DNA of 55,815 nucleotides from Vibrio bivalvicida (GCF_001399455.2 NZ_LLEI02000027.1:1-55815); one strand, 5' to 3'. Shown: positions 9,522 to 20,623, counted from the first letter of the stretch. Notes: generated by a model not told the origin, from the letters alone. Numbers and translations: made by a program.

Positions 9522-9547
9522 ACAACGCCCTTGTATCAGGGCGTTGT
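9522..9547 (-). terminator. hairpin between frmA and fghA
   Basis: Stem ACAACGCCC/GGGCGTTGT with an 8-nt loop. On the minus strand it is followed by only a short mixed T-rich tract, so it may be a partial terminator or mRNA-stabilising structure that sets fghA below frmA rather than a full stop. Confidence 0.5.
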
Positions 9548-9566
9548 GTTTATCTATTTAGCTCAG

Positions 9567-10736
<1,170 letters not shown>

Positions 10737-10905
10737 TTATGTATATAGGGACGTCATAAGCGTAGTTGAGGAACTCACACTGCGCTGCGTCGTTTTGTTG
10801 CTGAGTATTTTAGGGCCTAATAGAAATTTGATAATCCCACCTTTTTGAAAATCATTTTTACGCATAGGTAATAATCTTAGGGCCTGTTGACCCTAGTAGA
10901 GATAG

Positions 10906-10932
10906 AAAAAAGCCGAGTGCATTGACTCGGCT
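10906..10932 (-). terminator. terminator after dinF
   Basis: Minus strand: AGCCGAGT/ACTCGGCT stem followed by T6, just beyond the dinF stop codon. Confidence 0.88.
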
Positions 10933-10944
10933 GGTATCTTTTAC

Positions 10945-12312
10945 TTAGGCGAGAAAAGTGTTTCTCCGCCACTGGAGGGTTAAGATTATCGCTAAAGTTA
11001 AACCACGCATGGCCATAAAGCTCAACATAGCTAGCCACAGAGCGTGATTACCTAAATCCATCGATAGATAGAAAATCGCAAAAAAGGCACAGGTTGATAA
11101 GAACATGCTGTTGCGCATCTCTTTACCTTTTGTTGCGCCAACAAAGATGCCATCAAATAGAAAGCACCACATCGACACAAGCGGCATGGCAATCAACCAT
11201 GGCAAATACTCCATCGCCAAAACATGAACGGCTGAAATATCAGTGATCAATCCGATCAGATTCGATCCCAGAAGACCAAATGCTAAAGTCAGTAATCCAC
11301 AGATGACCAAGCTCCAGAAAAAGGTGCCTATGAGCGATTGATTGAGCTGCTCTCGGTCTTTCGCACCAATGGCTTTACCTACCATAGCTTCCATCGCATA
11401 GGCGAATCCATCCATGCCGTAAGAAATCATCATCAGAAAACTCATCAACACAGCATTAGCAGCAACGATTTCATCGCCGAAACTCGCGCCTTGGAACGTC
11501 ATAAAGGTAAAGGTGGCTTGCAAGCAGAGTGAACGTAAAAAGATATCTCGATTGAGCTTAACAAAGCGACTCAATCCATTGGTGGTGTCTTTAATCAAGT
11601 TCAACACTGGCGGTAGGCTGTCCCGGGTCCATTTACGCCATACGCAAATCAGACCAAAGCTCATTCCGGTGTAGTCCGCAATCACTGAAGCCAATGCCGC
11701 GCCCTCGACTTTCCAACCGAAACCAATCACAAATAGTACATCGAGTAGGATATTAGTAACGTTGGCTATGATCACCATCCACATCGGAGCTTTGGCATTT
11801 TGCGTTCCGAGCAACCATCCCAGTAAAACAAAATTAGCCAATGCGGCTGGCGCACTCCAAGCGCGGATAGCAAAGTACTGTGCACCATAATGCTTTACTT
11901 GCTCACTGGCATCACTATAGCTGAACACCCATTGTGCGATTGTTTGATGGAAGAGGAGAAAAAGTGCGGCAAAACCAAGGGCCATTGTCATGCCTTGAGT
12001 AAAGACCAAGCCAAGCTGATGTTTGCTCGCGGCACCATACGACTGAGCCGCAAGCCCCGTGGTCGACATACGCAAAAAGCCCAACAGCCAAAACGTCACG
12101 CTGATCATGGTGCTGCCTAACGCAACGCCACCCAGATACCAAGCATGTTCAAGGTGGCCTATCACAGCGGCATCAACCAGCCCAAGCAATGGAACGGTAA
12201 TATTGGAAAGCACCATAGGAATAGCAAGCAACAAGACTTGCTTGTGTACGGTACGATTAGAAAGGGTTTGAAGAATTTGCACGTCGCCACTCTGATTAAA
12301 ATTAAGTGACAA
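10945..12312 (-). CDS. dinF: MATE-family efflux transporter, DinF type
   Basis: 455 residues with twelve predicted membrane segments in two MATE repeats. The stretch SNITVPLLGLVDAAVIGHLE and the later FLRMSTTGLAAQSYGA are close to E. coli DinF, which lies directly after lexA; here one methyltransferase gene sits between them. MATE pumps export organic cations and drugs by Na+ or H+ antiport; the DinF substrate is uncertain. The long frame starts at TTG 12312, 11 bp after the methyltransferase stop; a GTG at 12282 is an alternative. Probably transcribed with the methyltransferase and thus under both SOS read-through and the Fur-like promoter. Confidence 0.9.
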   Translation of the reverse strand: MSLNFNQSGDVQILQTLSNRTVHKQVLLLAIPMVLSNITVPLLGLVDAAVIGHLEHAWYLGGVALGSTMISVTFWLLGFLRMSTTGLAAQSYGAASKHQLGLVFTQGMTMALGFAALFLLFHQTIAQWVFSYSDASEQVKHYGAQYFAIRAWSAPAALANFVLLGWLLGTQNAKAPMWMVIIANVTNILLDVLFVIGFGWKVEGAALASVIADYTGMSFGLICVWRKWTRDSLPPVLNLIKDTTNGLSRFVKLNRDIFLRSLCLQATFTFMTFQGASFGDEIVAANAVLMSFLMMISYGMDGFAYAMEAMVGKAIGAKDREQLNQSLIGTFFWSLVICGLLTLAFGLLGSNLIGLITDISAVHVLAMEYLPWLIAMPLVSMWCFLFDGIFVGATKGKEMRNSMFLSTCAFFAIFYLSMDLGNHALWLAMLSFMAMRGLTLAIILTLQWRRNTFLA

Positions 12313-12323
12313 GTGTAACTAGA

Positions 12324-13136
12324 TTACCAGCGAAGCTGAACCAATACCGGCGTTAATCTTTGCTTGAAGAAGTTCATCTTAGTCAGCCAGCGTTGCCATA
12401 GCTTCCAACGACCACAATCGCGATCGAGCGGTGAGTAGGTTTTTGCCCAGCGTGCCCAAGGCAAGTAACCTAACATAGCATCTCCTGGTGCGCTGTAGCC
12501 ATGAGCGTATTGTCCCGCGCCCATTTTCTGCCCCAATTTGGAGTAGCTGAGATCTCCCGCTAGCACCACACAAGCGCGCGCTGAGTCAAAGTGACAGCCT
12601 AGCGATTGAATAAATTTAGCCACTTGCTGCTGACTACAATCCAGCAAAGCGTGTTCGCACACGATCATCACGGGTGTTTTTTCTGGGATAGGCAGTTGTT
12701 CTAACCAGCTGACATCATCAACGCTACCGCATACATGGTGATAACGTTCACTGCTGTGAAACAGCTTTTGACGCCATAACAAGTTTTCCGTCACGTCAAG
12801 CTCTAGCCAGTTGCAACGGCCGTTATCTACCCGGTAAAAACGCGTATCTAACCCAGCACCGACATTAACAATCCAACCATCTGGGTTACGTTTGATAAAA
12901 GCGCATACCTGTTGGTCACACAACTGAGTGAGCGTGGCATGAAGAAGCTGTTTCTGGTCGATATCGCCAGAGAGGCACTCAGGTGCTAGATGGCAGCGCT
13001 GACAGGCACGCGCTGCAATCGGATCGTAAACTAAGCCATTATCAACCAAGCTTTCTCGGCTACGAAGCCACAATGGTTGCAATAAATTAGCAGGGATTTG
13101 ATATCGATGTTTAGCTGATGTGTGATCGACGGCCAT
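12324..13136 (-). CDS. SAM-dependent methyltransferase, leucine-carboxyl-methyltransferase (LCM/TcmP-like) family
   Basis: 270 residues. The SAM-binding motif VGAGLDTRFYR (about 92-102) is the hallmark of the LCM family, whose bacterial members methylate carboxyl or hydroxyl groups of small molecules. A second acidic motif (WLELDV) and the CEHALLD segment follow. Three closely spaced cysteines (CQRCHLAPEC, 45-54) are unusual and could bind metal. The ATG at 13136 has ideal spacing to AAGGA; 13142 is too close. It stands between lexA and dinF with its own promoter overlapped by a Fur-box-like sequence. Substrate unknown. Confidence 0.8.
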   Translation of the reverse strand: MAVDHTSAKHRYQIPANLLQPLWLRSRESLVDNGLVYDPIAARACQRCHLAPECLSGDIDQKQLLHATLTQLCDQQVCAFIKRNPDGWIVNVGAGLDTRFYRVDNGRCNWLELDVTENLLWRQKLFHSSERYHHVCGSVDDVSWLEQLPIPEKTPVMIVCEHALLDCSQQQVAKFIQSLGCHFDSARACVVLAGDLSYSKLGQKMGAGQYAHGYSAPGDAMLGYLPWARWAKTYSPLDRDCGRWKLWQRWLTKMNFFKQRLTPVLVQLRW

Positions 13137-13166
13137 TATCATCTTCCTTCCGTAGCCAGAAACTAG

Positions 13167-13195
13167 ATGATAATGAATATCAATTACAAAATCAA
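13167..13195 (-). promoter_or_regulatory. promoter overlapped by a Fur-box-like sequence
   Basis: Minus strand: -35 TTGATT (13190-13195), 17-bp spacer, -10 TATCAT (13167-13172), about 31 bp before the methyltransferase start. The 19-mer GATAATGAATATCAATTAC (13169-13187) matches the Fur consensus GATAATGATAATCATTATC at 14 of 19 positions and covers the spacer and -10, the standard position for iron-dependent repression. Not experimentally supported here. Confidence 0.6.
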
Positions 13196-13225
13196 CAAGT
13201 GAGAATAAATCTCAAACAAATCGGA

Positions 13226-13846
13226 TTACATCCAGTCAGTGTTACGAATAATACCTACCGCTAAACCTTCAATCGCTAAGTGCTGACTAGTTAAGTCGAC
13301 TTTGATCGGCTCAAACTCTTCGTTCTCAGCGTGAAGCAGTACTGTCGAACCTTTACGCTCCAGACGCTTAACGGTGACATCATCGTCAACGCGTGCAACC
13401 ACAACCTGCCCATCACGTACATCCTGTGTTTTGTGTACCGCGAGCAAGTCACCATCCATAATACCGATGTCTTTCATACTTTCGCCATTGACGCGTAATA
13501 AGAAATCAGCTTGAGGCTTAAACATGCCTGGATCAACTTGGTAGTGTGTTTCTACATGCTCTTGAGCAAGAATGGGCTCACCAGCTGCGACTTGACCAAT
13601 TAGAGGTAGCCCTTCGTCGTCATTAGCCGCATCTTCAAGCAGAATACGGATACCACGAGAGGCACCAGGAATAATTTCAATCGCTTGCTTACGTGCGAGC
13701 GCTTTGAGATGTTCTTCAGCAGCATTTGCGGAGCGGAAACCAAGATCGCGTGCAATTTCTGCACGTGTCGGTGGCATACCGGTATCATCTATTTTGCTTT
13801 TGATCAGATCAAAAACTTGTTGTTGGCGGGGCGTTAACGGCTTCAT
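13226..13846 (-). CDS. lexA: LexA SOS-response repressor and autoprotease
   Basis: 206 residues. N-terminal winged helix-turn-helix (1-70, [23 protein letters not shown]), then the self-cleavage site Ala88-Gly89 (VAAGEP), catalytic Ser123 (NGESMKD) and Lys160 (VTVKRLER). RecA filaments stimulate its cleavage. Two SOS boxes lie immediately upstream, so it is autoregulated. It leads the lexA-methyltransferase-dinF array with no obvious terminator after lexA. Confidence 0.98.
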   Translation of the reverse strand: MKPLTPRQQQVFDLIKSKIDDTGMPPTRAEIARDLGFRSANAAEEHLKALARKQAIEIIPGASRGIRILLEDAANDDEGLPLIGQVAAGEPILAQEHVETHYQVDPGMFKPQADFLLRVNGESMKDIGIMDGDLLAVHKTQDVRDGQVVVARVDDDVTVKRLERKGSTVLLHAENEEFEPIKVDLTSQHLAIEGLAVGIIRNTDWM

Positions 13847-13853
13847 AAGTCAC

Positions 13854-13889
13854 CTGTCTTTTTATACAGTTAACTGTGAGTATATCCAG
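13854..13889 (-). promoter_or_regulatory. two tandem LexA (SOS) boxes upstream of lexA
   Basis: Minus strand: CTGGATATACTCACAG (13874-13889) and CTGTATAAAAAGACAG (13854-13869), both of the form CTG-N10-CAG, with centres 20 bp apart. The same two-box arrangement precedes E. coli lexA. Confidence 0.92.
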
Positions 13890-13954
13890 TAAATGTTCAA
13901 ATGAAAAGCCAATTGCTTGTTTTTAGCGAGTTAGAAATTTCACCCTCACCACTA

Positions 13955-14317
13955 TTACAAAACGAGAATGTCTAACCAGACATACCCCGTCAATAACATA
14001 GTAACCATTACCGCCGCAGAGCCGATATCCTTTGCACGCCCAGAAAGCTCATGATGATCTGTTCCCACTCGGTCAACCACAGCTTCAATCGCACTATTAA
14101 ATAGCTCTGCGATCAATACCAGTGCCACTGTGGCAATCAATAGAATCCTTTCCCACTGAGTCTCCCCTATAAAACAGGCGGCAGGTATCATGATGGCAGC
14201 GAGTAAGATCTCTTCTTGAAAAGCAGGTTCATGTTTAAACGTAGCCTTTAGGCCTTGGTATGAGTAGCGTGTGGCGTTTTTGAGCCGTTTCAATCCATGG
14301 AGCGTTTTGTGAGGCAA
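13955..14317 (-). CDS. dgkA: diacylglycerol kinase
   Basis: 120 residues with an amphipathic N-terminus and three membrane helices, the usual DgkA fold. Phosphorylates diacylglycerol to phosphatidic acid in the inner membrane. The active-site stretch ELFNSAIEAVVDR (Glu71, Glu78) and ELSGRAKDIGSAAV are diagnostic. The only good start is TTG at 14317, with AAAGAGAAA upstream; there is no in-frame ATG near it. Divergent from plsB, so both ends of phosphatidic-acid supply lie side by side. Confidence 0.95.
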   Translation of the reverse strand: MPHKTLHGLKRLKNATRYSYQGLKATFKHEPAFQEEILLAAIMIPAACFIGETQWERILLIATVALVLIAELFNSAIEAVVDRVGTDHHELSGRAKDIGSAAVMVTMLLTGYVWLDILVL

Positions 14318-14521
14318 ATTAATTTCTCTTTAATAATTATCTCGATAGCTGAATAAGTAGAAAATTGACGTTTTCATAATCAATAATCAGTAAAAGGTTC
14401 GACCAGTTTCTGTTATCCTTGCCGGCTATAAAAATACACGCTTGGCTGCGTTTCCACTCTTACGGTTAGAGAAATGGAAATGTGCTTATGCAAACCATCT
14501 ATTTTTGAGGCTAAGAACCTT

Positions 14522-16957
14522 ATGTCTTCTGGACGAATGTTATCGCGAACCTTACTAAAACTGCCAATGTCAGTGTTAGTCAAAGGGACTACAATTCCTT
14601 CAAATCCTATTGAAGATCATAGTATTGATATAAACAAGCCCATTATTTACGCTCTGCCATATCGCTCGGCTGTTGATCTAATTGCATTGCAAAAGCAGGT
14701 TATGGATCTCGGATTACCCGACCCACTACAACCGGTCGAAATCAACGGCAAAGAATTTAACCGCTATGTATTCACCTCCGCTCGTCAGACGGTAATGGAT
14801 AGCGATCAAAACATACCTAGCACATCAGTGACTCTTTTTTCTGATCTACTTGAACTGCACAAGTTTGATTCAGCACTTGATGTTCAAATGATTCCCGCGA
14901 CTGTACTTTGGGGGCGTAAACCAGGTAAAGAATCACAGCAAAAACCTTACCTACAATCTCTAAACGGCCCACAAAAAGCAAAAGCAGTTTTGTTATCTGG
15001 TCGTGATTGTCTAGTCCGTATTAGCCCAGTTGTTTCTCTGCGCTATATGGCAGACTCGCATGGTACAGATGCTTCGATTGCCCACAAATTGGCGAGAGTA
15101 GCTCGTATCCACTTCTCTCGTCAGAAGCTTGCTGCTTCAGGTCCTAATTTGCCTAGCCGTCAGGCACTATTTAATCGACTGATGAAGTCTAAAGCGATTG
15201 AAAAAGTCATCATGGATGAGGCGAACTCGAAAGACATTCCGATCGAGAAAGTGCGTAAAGAAGCTCATGCGATCATGGATGAGATCGCCGCAGACTTCTC
15301 TTACTCCTTAATAAAAAATGGCGAACGCCTGCTGGGCTGGTTGTGGAACCGTATTTATCAAGGTTTGAACATCAACAACGCGGCAACAGTACGTAAACTG
15401 GCGCAAGATGGTCACGAGATAGTATACGTGCCTTGTCATCGTAGCCATATGGACTACTTGCTGCTTTCTTACGTACTTTACCGCGAAGGAATGGTTCCTC
15501 CACACATTGCTGCGGGTATCAACCTTAACTTCTTTCCTGCGGGTCCTCTTTTCCGTCGTGGCGGCGCGTTCTTTATTCGTCGCAGCTTTAAAGGTAACAA
15601 GCTCTACTCAACCATCTTTCGTGAATACCTAGCTGAGCTTTTCGCCAAAGGTTATTCGGTGGAGTACTTCAGTGAAGGTGGGCGCTCGCGTACAGGTCGC
15701 CTACTACAGGCCAAAACAGGAATGTTGGCCATGACTGTCCAAGCCATGCTGCGTGGTTTGAATCGCCCAGTGACACTTGTTCCGGTTTACATCGGCTATG
15801 AACATGTCATGGAAGTCAGTACCTATGCCAAAGAACTGCGCGGTAAACGTAAAGAGAAAGAGAATGCAGGTCTGGTCCTACGTACGATTCGCAAACTGCG
15901 TAATTTTGGCCAAGGCTATGTTAACTTTGGTGAACCGATTCCACTTAACCAGTACCTGAACGAACACGCTCCACAGTGGACTAAAGACATCGACCCTATG
16001 GGGGCGACCAAACCACAATGGCTCAACCCAGTAGTGAATGGTTTAGCCACCAAGATGATGACGCATATTAATGATGCTACAGCGACCAACGCACTGACAC
16101 TCTGTGCTACGGCACTGCTCGCATCTCGCCAAAGAGCGTTGTCGCGTGATAGCTTGGTCAATCAGATCGATTGTTATTTGTCGATCCTAAAGAATGTGCC
16201 TTACTCTGCAACCTACACAGTGCCTGAAGATGATGCACAAGCGCTAGTCAAACATGCTGAAACACTGGATAAGTTCCTTATCGAGACGGACAGCATGGGA
16301 GAAATCGTGTCACTGGATCGTAACCAATCGATTCTAATGACCTACTATCGCAACAACATCATTCATTTATTGGCTCTGCCATCGTTAATTGCCCAGATGC
16401 TAGTTCGTCATCAACAATTATCTTTAGAGCAGATCAAACAGAATGTGGCGCTTGTCTACCCGTTCCTCAAACAGGAACTGTTCTTAAGTATTGAAGAAGA
16501 GAAACTGGGCGATCTAACTGAGGCTTATATCGAAGAGATTGCTCACCAAGGCTTAGTAACCATAGATAGTGAGCAAAACGTCGCAATGAATCAGGCTAAT
16601 AACCAAGTATTAGTTCTGCTTGGTCGTACGATCACTGAAACACTGCAACGTTATGCGATTGCCCTTAATTTATTGGTAGCAAACCCTGAGCTCGGAAAGT
16701 CAGATTTAGAACTAAAGAGCCAAGATATCGCTCAGCGCTTAGGCCGCTTACACGGTATCAACGCGCCAGAATTCTTCGATAAGGGCGTCTTCTCTGCGCT
16801 GTTTACCACGCTGAAACAACAGGCTTACCTAGATAGTGATGGCAACTGCGATAGCGGTAAGAGCACGGAGTTAGCCAACCTACTTTACTCGATGCTTTAT
16901 CCAGAAGTACGCTTAACCATCAAAGAGAGTATTTGCCAAACAACAGAGACTAAATAA
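14522..16957 (+). CDS. plsB: glycerol-3-phosphate 1-O-acyltransferase
   Basis: 811 residues. Inner-membrane-associated enzyme that makes lysophosphatidic acid from glycerol-3-phosphate and acyl-ACP/CoA. Acyltransferase motif I HRSHMD (His306, Asp311), motif [13 protein letters not shown] (Glu385 onward) and motif [11 protein letters not shown] are intact. With the ATG at 14522 the residue numbers coincide with E. coli PlsB (807 aa), which supports this start over the ATG 48 bp earlier (14474). A GAGG lies about 11 bp upstream. Confidence 0.97.
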   Translation: MSSGRMLSRTLLKLPMSVLVKGTTIPSNPIEDHSIDINKPIIYALPYRSAVDLIALQKQVMDLGLPDPLQPVEINGKEFNRYVFTSARQTVMDSDQNIPSTSVTLFSDLLELHKFDSALDVQMIPATVLWGRKPGKESQQKPYLQSLNGPQKAKAVLLSGRDCLVRISPVVSLRYMADSHGTDASIAHKLARVARIHFSRQKLAASGPNLPSRQALFNRLMKSKAIEKVIMDEANSKDIPIEKVRKEAHAIMDEIAADFSYSLIKNGERLLGWLWNRIYQGLNINNAATVRKLAQDGHEIVYVPCHRSHMDYLLLSYVLYREGMVPPHIAAGINLNFFPAGPLFRRGGAFFIRRSFKGNKLYSTIFREYLAELFAKGYSVEYFSEGGRSRTGRLLQAKTGMLAMTVQAMLRGLNRPVTLVPVYIGYEHVMEVSTYAKELRGKRKEKENAGLVLRTIRKLRNFGQGYVNFGEPIPLNQYLNEHAPQWTKDIDPMGATKPQWLNPVVNGLATKMMTHINDATATNALTLCATALLASRQRALSRDSLVNQIDCYLSILKNVPYSATYTVPEDDAQALVKHAETLDKFLIETDSMGEIVSLDRNQSILMTYYRNNIIHLLALPSLIAQMLVRHQQLSLEQIKQNVALVYPFLKQELFLSIEEEKLGDLTEAYIEEIAHQGLVTIDSEQNVAMNQANNQVLVLLGRTITETLQRYAIALNLLVANPELGKSDLELKSQDIAQRLGRLHGINAPEFFDKGVFSALFTTLKQQAYLDSDGNCDSGKSTELANLLYSMLYPEVRLTIKESICQTTETK

Positions 16958-16987
16958 TTAGTAACTAGGGTCTGTGGGTTTAAGTAC

Positions 16988-17014
16988 AAAAAGGGCATCC
17001 AATGTGGATGCCCT
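16988..17014. terminator. bidirectional terminator between plsB and ubiA
   Basis: Stem AAGGGCATCC/GGATGCCCTT with loop AATGT and flanking A and T-rich tracts; sits between convergent genes. Confidence 0.85.
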
Positions 17015-17019
17015 TCTCT

Positions 17020-17874
17020 TTACCAGAAAGCGAGAAATAAGCCTACAGTGACTATCATGCCAACATAGTTATTATTAAGAAATGCTCTAAAACACAGCTC
17101 CCGCTCACGATGACGGATCAGATGCTGTTGGAAAACAAACAGAGCTCCGGCTATCAGTAAGCTCCAGTAGTAACTCGCGCCAAGCTCAAACCAAATTCCA
17201 ACGTACATTAACATCGCGAGAGTGATTAACTGAAGCACGCCAATCACCATCTTATCTAATCGGCCAAATAATATTGCCGTCGATTTGATACCAATTTTCA
17301 GGTCATCGTCTCTATCAACCATGGCATATTGCGTGTCATAAGCGATAGTCCATAAAGCATTAATGGTAAAGATAAACCATGTCATTATAGTCACTTCATT
17401 GGCCTCGGCTGCCCATGCCATAGGGATGGACCAACTAAAAGCTAAACCAAGAAACAGTTGCGGAAGATGAGTATAGCGCTTCATAAACGGATAGATGAAG
17501 GCTAAAAACAGACCGACAAAAGAGAGCTGAATGGTTAGCGCATTCATACTCAACACCAGTAGAAATGAACTAATGGCTAAGACCAGAAACAGCCCTATCG
17601 CTTCTTTAGAGGTCACTCGTCCTGATGGTAAGGGACGCAACTTAGTGCGTTTAACATGGCCGTCGACGTTGCGGTCGGCAAAGTCATTAATTACACACCC
17701 TGCCGCACGCATAAAAATAACGCCCAGAATAAACACCAATAGAACTTTTAGGCTCGGCATCCCCTGTGCTGCAATGATCAATGCCCATAGTGTCGGCCAA
17801 AGTAATAGCAAGGTGCCAATCGGCTTATCCATACGCATTAACTGCCAATAAGCGACTGCTTTATCTGCCGTCAT
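17020..17874 (-). CDS. ubiA: 4-hydroxybenzoate polyprenyltransferase
   Basis: 284 residues with about eight membrane helices. Prenylates 4-hydroxybenzoate in ubiquinone synthesis. Both Mg-diphosphate-binding aspartate motifs are present: [15 protein letters not shown] (63-77) and [16 protein letters not shown] (about 180-195). Its ATG directly follows the TAG stop of ubiC with no gap, so the two are translationally linked. Confidence 0.97.
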   Translation of the reverse strand: MTADKAVAYWQLMRMDKPIGTLLLLWPTLWALIIAAQGMPSLKVLLVFILGVIFMRAAGCVINDFADRNVDGHVKRTKLRPLPSGRVTSKEAIGLFLVLAISSFLLVLSMNALTIQLSFVGLFLAFIYPFMKRYTHLPQLFLGLAFSWSIPMAWAAEANEVTIMTWFIFTINALWTIAYDTQYAMVDRDDDLKIGIKSTAILFGRLDKMVIGVLQLITLAMLMYVGIWFELGASYYWSLLIAGALFVFQQHLIRHRERELCFRAFLNNNYVGMIVTVGLFLAFW

Positions 17875-18426
17875 CTAAACGCTCTCCTTTGCATAAATAG
17901 GGGCGGTAGGCAGAAACAGTTCTGCCACTAACATGGGTTTGTGATTCATCCACAAACGAGAGCGGCGCGCCAACAACTGCAGGCCGTCGATCTCAACAAC
18001 ACCGACTTGCAGCGCATCTCGCTTGACGTCATTGGCACTAAATACAGTTAATCCTAAAGGAATCTCTCCTTGTTGAGCTAAGTCATATTCTTGCCCCTGC
18101 ATGGAGGAGTGAGGGATTAATGTACGACCTAGTACCCACGATTCTCCGTCTCCTTTTAAGACGACCTTACGCAACAAACATTCTTCGCGAGCCAATAGTT
18201 CTATTTCTTGCGCATTTAGCTTTTCTTTTCGAATGACCTTATTATGGAGCAAGTCGACGCTCAACGTTTGGCAGTACGACTCCAATAAACGTGATAATGA
18301 GCCCTGTTCTAACAGCCATTTTTTTGCACTTTGAGTAGGAAAGCTAAAATGATCTGGTTGTTGCCAATCGACTTGGCGAAGAGCAGATAAATAAAGCGCA
18401 GTTGGTTGATTCATACTAGTATTCAA
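17875..18426 (-). CDS. ubiC: chorismate--pyruvate lyase
   Basis: 183 residues from the TTG at 18426, or 179 from the ATG at 18414. Converts chorismate to 4-hydroxybenzoate and pyruvate, the committed step of ubiquinone synthesis. Segments such as SWVLGRTLIP and LLARRSRLW match the UbiC active-site and product-binding core. The ribosome-binding sequence TAAGG sits seven bases before the TTG but about twenty before the ATG, so TTG is favoured. Operon with ubiA. Confidence 0.93.
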   Translation of the reverse strand: MNTSMNQPTALYLSALRQVDWQQPDHFSFPTQSAKKWLLEQGSLSRLLESYCQTLSVDLLHNKVIRKEKLNAQEIELLAREECLLRKVVLKGDGESWVLGRTLIPHSSMQGQEYDLAQQGEIPLGLTVFSANDVKRDALQVGVVEIDGLQLLARRSRLWMNHKPMLVAELFLPTAPIYAKESV

Positions 18427-18579
18427 TAAATAGCCTTATCAACGTACAATAAAGCTTCAATCTTTAATGTTAACCACCACATCGTGTGCTTAACGCATTT
18501 TTATTACAAATAGATGCTCTATTGTAACAAGACTCAGGCGATTCGAGTATCGTGATTGGAAGAAAGAAAAGTTATAAAT

Positions 18580-18987
18580 ATGATTAAACGTTACCTAGCC
18601 CAAATATTTATCGCTTTGGGTATACTTGTCAGCCTGCCTGTTTTAGCCCAAGAAGAAGGCGCTCCTAAGCTCGCTTACTTTACCTTAGAGCCAGATCTGA
18701 CCACAAACTTTTACACCAAAGGAAAAAAGCTTGGCTACATCCAAGTACGTATCGACATCATGGTCGCTAATGAAGCAGATCTTGGTATTATCGAACTTCA
18801 TCAGCCCTTAATTCGCGACGCAGTGATCGAGCTACTTGGCAAGCAATCTGAAGATACCATTACCTCTCTAGCGGGGCGAGAGGATCTACGCAAGACTCTG
18901 GTTGAACAACTCAATGCAACGTTGTTGCCAGAAACAGGCAAAACCATTATCGCTGATTTATTGTTTACCAAGTACTTGTATCAGTAG
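18580..18987 (+). CDS. FliL-like secreted/periplasmic protein
   Basis: 135 residues. A hydrophobic N-terminus (about 6-24, ending VLAQEE) looks like a cleavable signal peptide rather than the anchor of true FliL. The rest (YFTLEPDLTTNF, YIQVRIDIMV, LRKTLVEQLNATL) fits the FliL domain of flagellar basal-body stator-associated proteins. The gene is alone among ubiquinone and glycerol genes, away from any flagellar cluster. The ATG at 18580 follows a purine-rich GAAGAAAGAAAAG; the longer frame from TTG 18556 lacks a signal peptide at its N-terminus. Confidence 0.75.
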   Translation: MIKRYLAQIFIALGILVSLPVLAQEEGAPKLAYFTLEPDLTTNFYTKGKKLGYIQVRIDIMVANEADLGIIELHQPLIRDAVIELLGKQSEDTITSLAGREDLRKTLVEQLNATLLPETGKTIIADLLFTKYLYQ

Positions 18988-19004
18988 CTCAGTTCCCCTT
19001 ATTC

Positions 19005-19030
19005 AAACGGCGCTCCACGCGCCGTTTTTT
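19005..19030. terminator. bidirectional terminator between the fliL-like gene and glpG
   Basis: Stem AAACGGCGC/GCGCCGTTT, five-base loop, T-run on the plus strand. Confidence 0.88.
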
Positions 19031-19031
19031 A

Positions 19032-19865
19032 TTACCTCTTTTTCGCTCTACCCGCATCAATCAAGCCAAACACTATACCTGATAGCAAGCCAACTAAATG
19101 CGCGGTATTCGCGATCGCCATATAAGGCTGAACAAAACCAAGTACTAACCACACCAACATAAAGCCAATAATAGGTTTGGGCATACCCAAGCCGAGCTGT
19201 GGTGCTTTATAACCCAACATCCATAAGTAACCCACTAATGCGTAAACCACACCGGATAAACCACCGAAATTTGCACCTTCAACCCAATATTGCCCCGCTC
19301 CTGATAAAGCCGCGGAAACTACAAACAGTTGCAATAATTTAGTCGAACCCAGTCTTTGCTCAATATCTCCACCTAACTGCCACCACCACAGCAAGTTAAA
19401 GGCAATGTGCATGATAGAGAAGTGCAGCACAGCATGGCTAACCCAGCGCCACAGCTGCCACTCTTGCCCAGCAAAAGCAGGAAAGTGTAGAACAGCAAAA
19501 ACACCTTCACCTGAACCTAATTGCTGCATAGCGAAAATCACTAGACAGACCACCATAATTGACAAAGTTACAGGCCCGGCTTTCGCTTTTATCAGCGCCA
19601 GCATGCTCGGCGACTGATAATTAAACTGGTTCTTACGGCTTTCAGCCATATCCCATGACGCGGCCTGATATTTACTAGCATTGGGATCTGATAGAAACTG
19701 CTTTAGCTCTGCTTCAGTTTCTACTTGATGTTGACGATCAGTAAGCCATAAAGCAAATTGCCCTTCTCCCTCAGGCATCATCTGGATATCTATATGACGT
19801 GCAGCCATATAGTCGATAAATGCTTGTGCCATACGCGGATTATTGAGGGTGATGAGTCGGTACAT
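19032..19865 (-). CDS. glpG: rhomboid intramembrane serine protease
   Basis: 277 residues. Cytoplasmic N-terminal domain (1-90) and six membrane helices. Catalytic Ser204 in GGLSGVVYALVGY and His256 in NTAHLVGLLSG, plus His153/Asn157 of the oxyanion region (MHIAFNLLWWWQLG), correspond to E. coli GlpG Ser201/His254. Starts four bases after the glpE stop with TTAGGG upstream, so glpE-glpG form an operon, as in E. coli, but here without glpR. Confidence 0.96.
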   Translation of the reverse strand: MYRLITLNNPRMAQAFIDYMAARHIDIQMMPEGEGQFALWLTDRQHQVETEAELKQFLSDPNASKYQAASWDMAESRKNQFNYQSPSMLALIKAKAGPVTLSIMVVCLVIFAMQQLGSGEGVFAVLHFPAFAGQEWQLWRWVSHAVLHFSIMHIAFNLLWWWQLGGDIEQRLGSTKLLQLFVVSAALSGAGQYWVEGANFGGLSGVVYALVGYLWMLGYKAPQLGLGMPKPIIGFMLVWLVLGFVQPYMAIANTAHLVGLLSGIVFGLIDAGRAKKR

Positions 19866-19869
19866 AAAG

Positions 19870-20196
19870 CTACCCTAAGTTAGATTGTGTCGGAAGCTCA
19901 GCCCTTTGCCATGCTTCAAAGCCGCCATCAACACTATACACCTGCTCAAAGCCTTGGTTAATCAAATACTGTGCAGCACCTTGGCTACTAATACCGTGAT
20001 AACACATCACAAGTACTGGCTGCTCAAACTCAACCTCTTCCATAAAAGCCACCATAGTGTCATTTGTTAAGTGGAAGGCATTTATAGCGTGAGACACCGC
20101 AAAAGATTGAGGGTCGCGAATATCAACCATTCGTGCATCTCCCTGCTGAAGAAGGTCTTGCGCATCGCCGACATCAATATGCTTAAACTGATCCAT
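19870..20196 (-). CDS. glpE: thiosulfate sulfurtransferase (single-domain rhodanese)
   Basis: 108 residues. Active-site loop CYHGISS with catalytic Cys65, identical in position to E. coli GlpE. Transfers sulfane sulfur from thiosulfate to cyanide or thioredoxin. First gene of the glpE-glpG pair; its upstream region contains several DnaA-box-like sequences. Confidence 0.95.
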   Translation of the reverse strand: MDQFKHIDVGDAQDLLQQGDARMVDIRDPQSFAVSHAINAFHLTNDTMVAFMEEVEFEQPVLVMCYHGISSQGAAQYLINQGFEQVYSVDGGFEAWQRAELPTQSNLG

Positions 20197-20315
20197 GAAC
20201 TTTCTCTTTTATATTGTAATAAGCAATACCCTAACAACCTCAAGGTTATAGGTGTACTAGGTATGGCTCCATTGTAACCTATCCAGTGGTTAACAAGTAC
20301 ACGAGGTCAGTAAGG

Positions 20316-20532
20316 TTATCCACCAGCGATCATAAATCCACCAACTGTGGATAAATCTGTGGATTGCGTTGATAAAGTATCTTGCTTCTTTTTGATCCAC
20401 TATATGTAGTAATGATCATTATTTTATTGTGTGTAAAAGTAAAACTATCCCCATCGAAGAACTCGTCGAAATGCCTTTATCTACCCTGCTTTCTGACAGA
20501 TAGCAAAGAAATTTACCACAGAGTTACCCACA
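20316..20532. promoter_or_regulatory. cluster of DnaA-box-like 9-mers upstream of glpE
   Basis: The 452-bp glpE-rpoH gap holds no gene. It contains a perfect DnaA box on the minus strand (TTATCCACA, 20346-20354) and two single-mismatch boxes on the plus strand (TTATCCACC, 20316-20324; TTACCCACA, 20524-20532). Weaker matches occur at 20334, 20358 and 20392, with several GATC (Dam) sites near 20328, 20394 and 20413. Function not known from sequence. Confidence 0.5.
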
Positions 20533-20592
20533 GGCAAGATGAGAGAAACTCGATCCCTTTCCTAACGATTAGAGCAATAAATGATCAGCAAT

Positions 20593-20623
20593 AAAAAAGC
20601 CGAGATCATGAGATCTCGGCTTT
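20593..20623 (-). terminator. terminator after rpoH
   Basis: Minus strand: stem AAAGCCGAGATC/GATCTCGGCTTT followed by T-run, about 25 bp past the rpoH stop. Confidence 0.9.
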
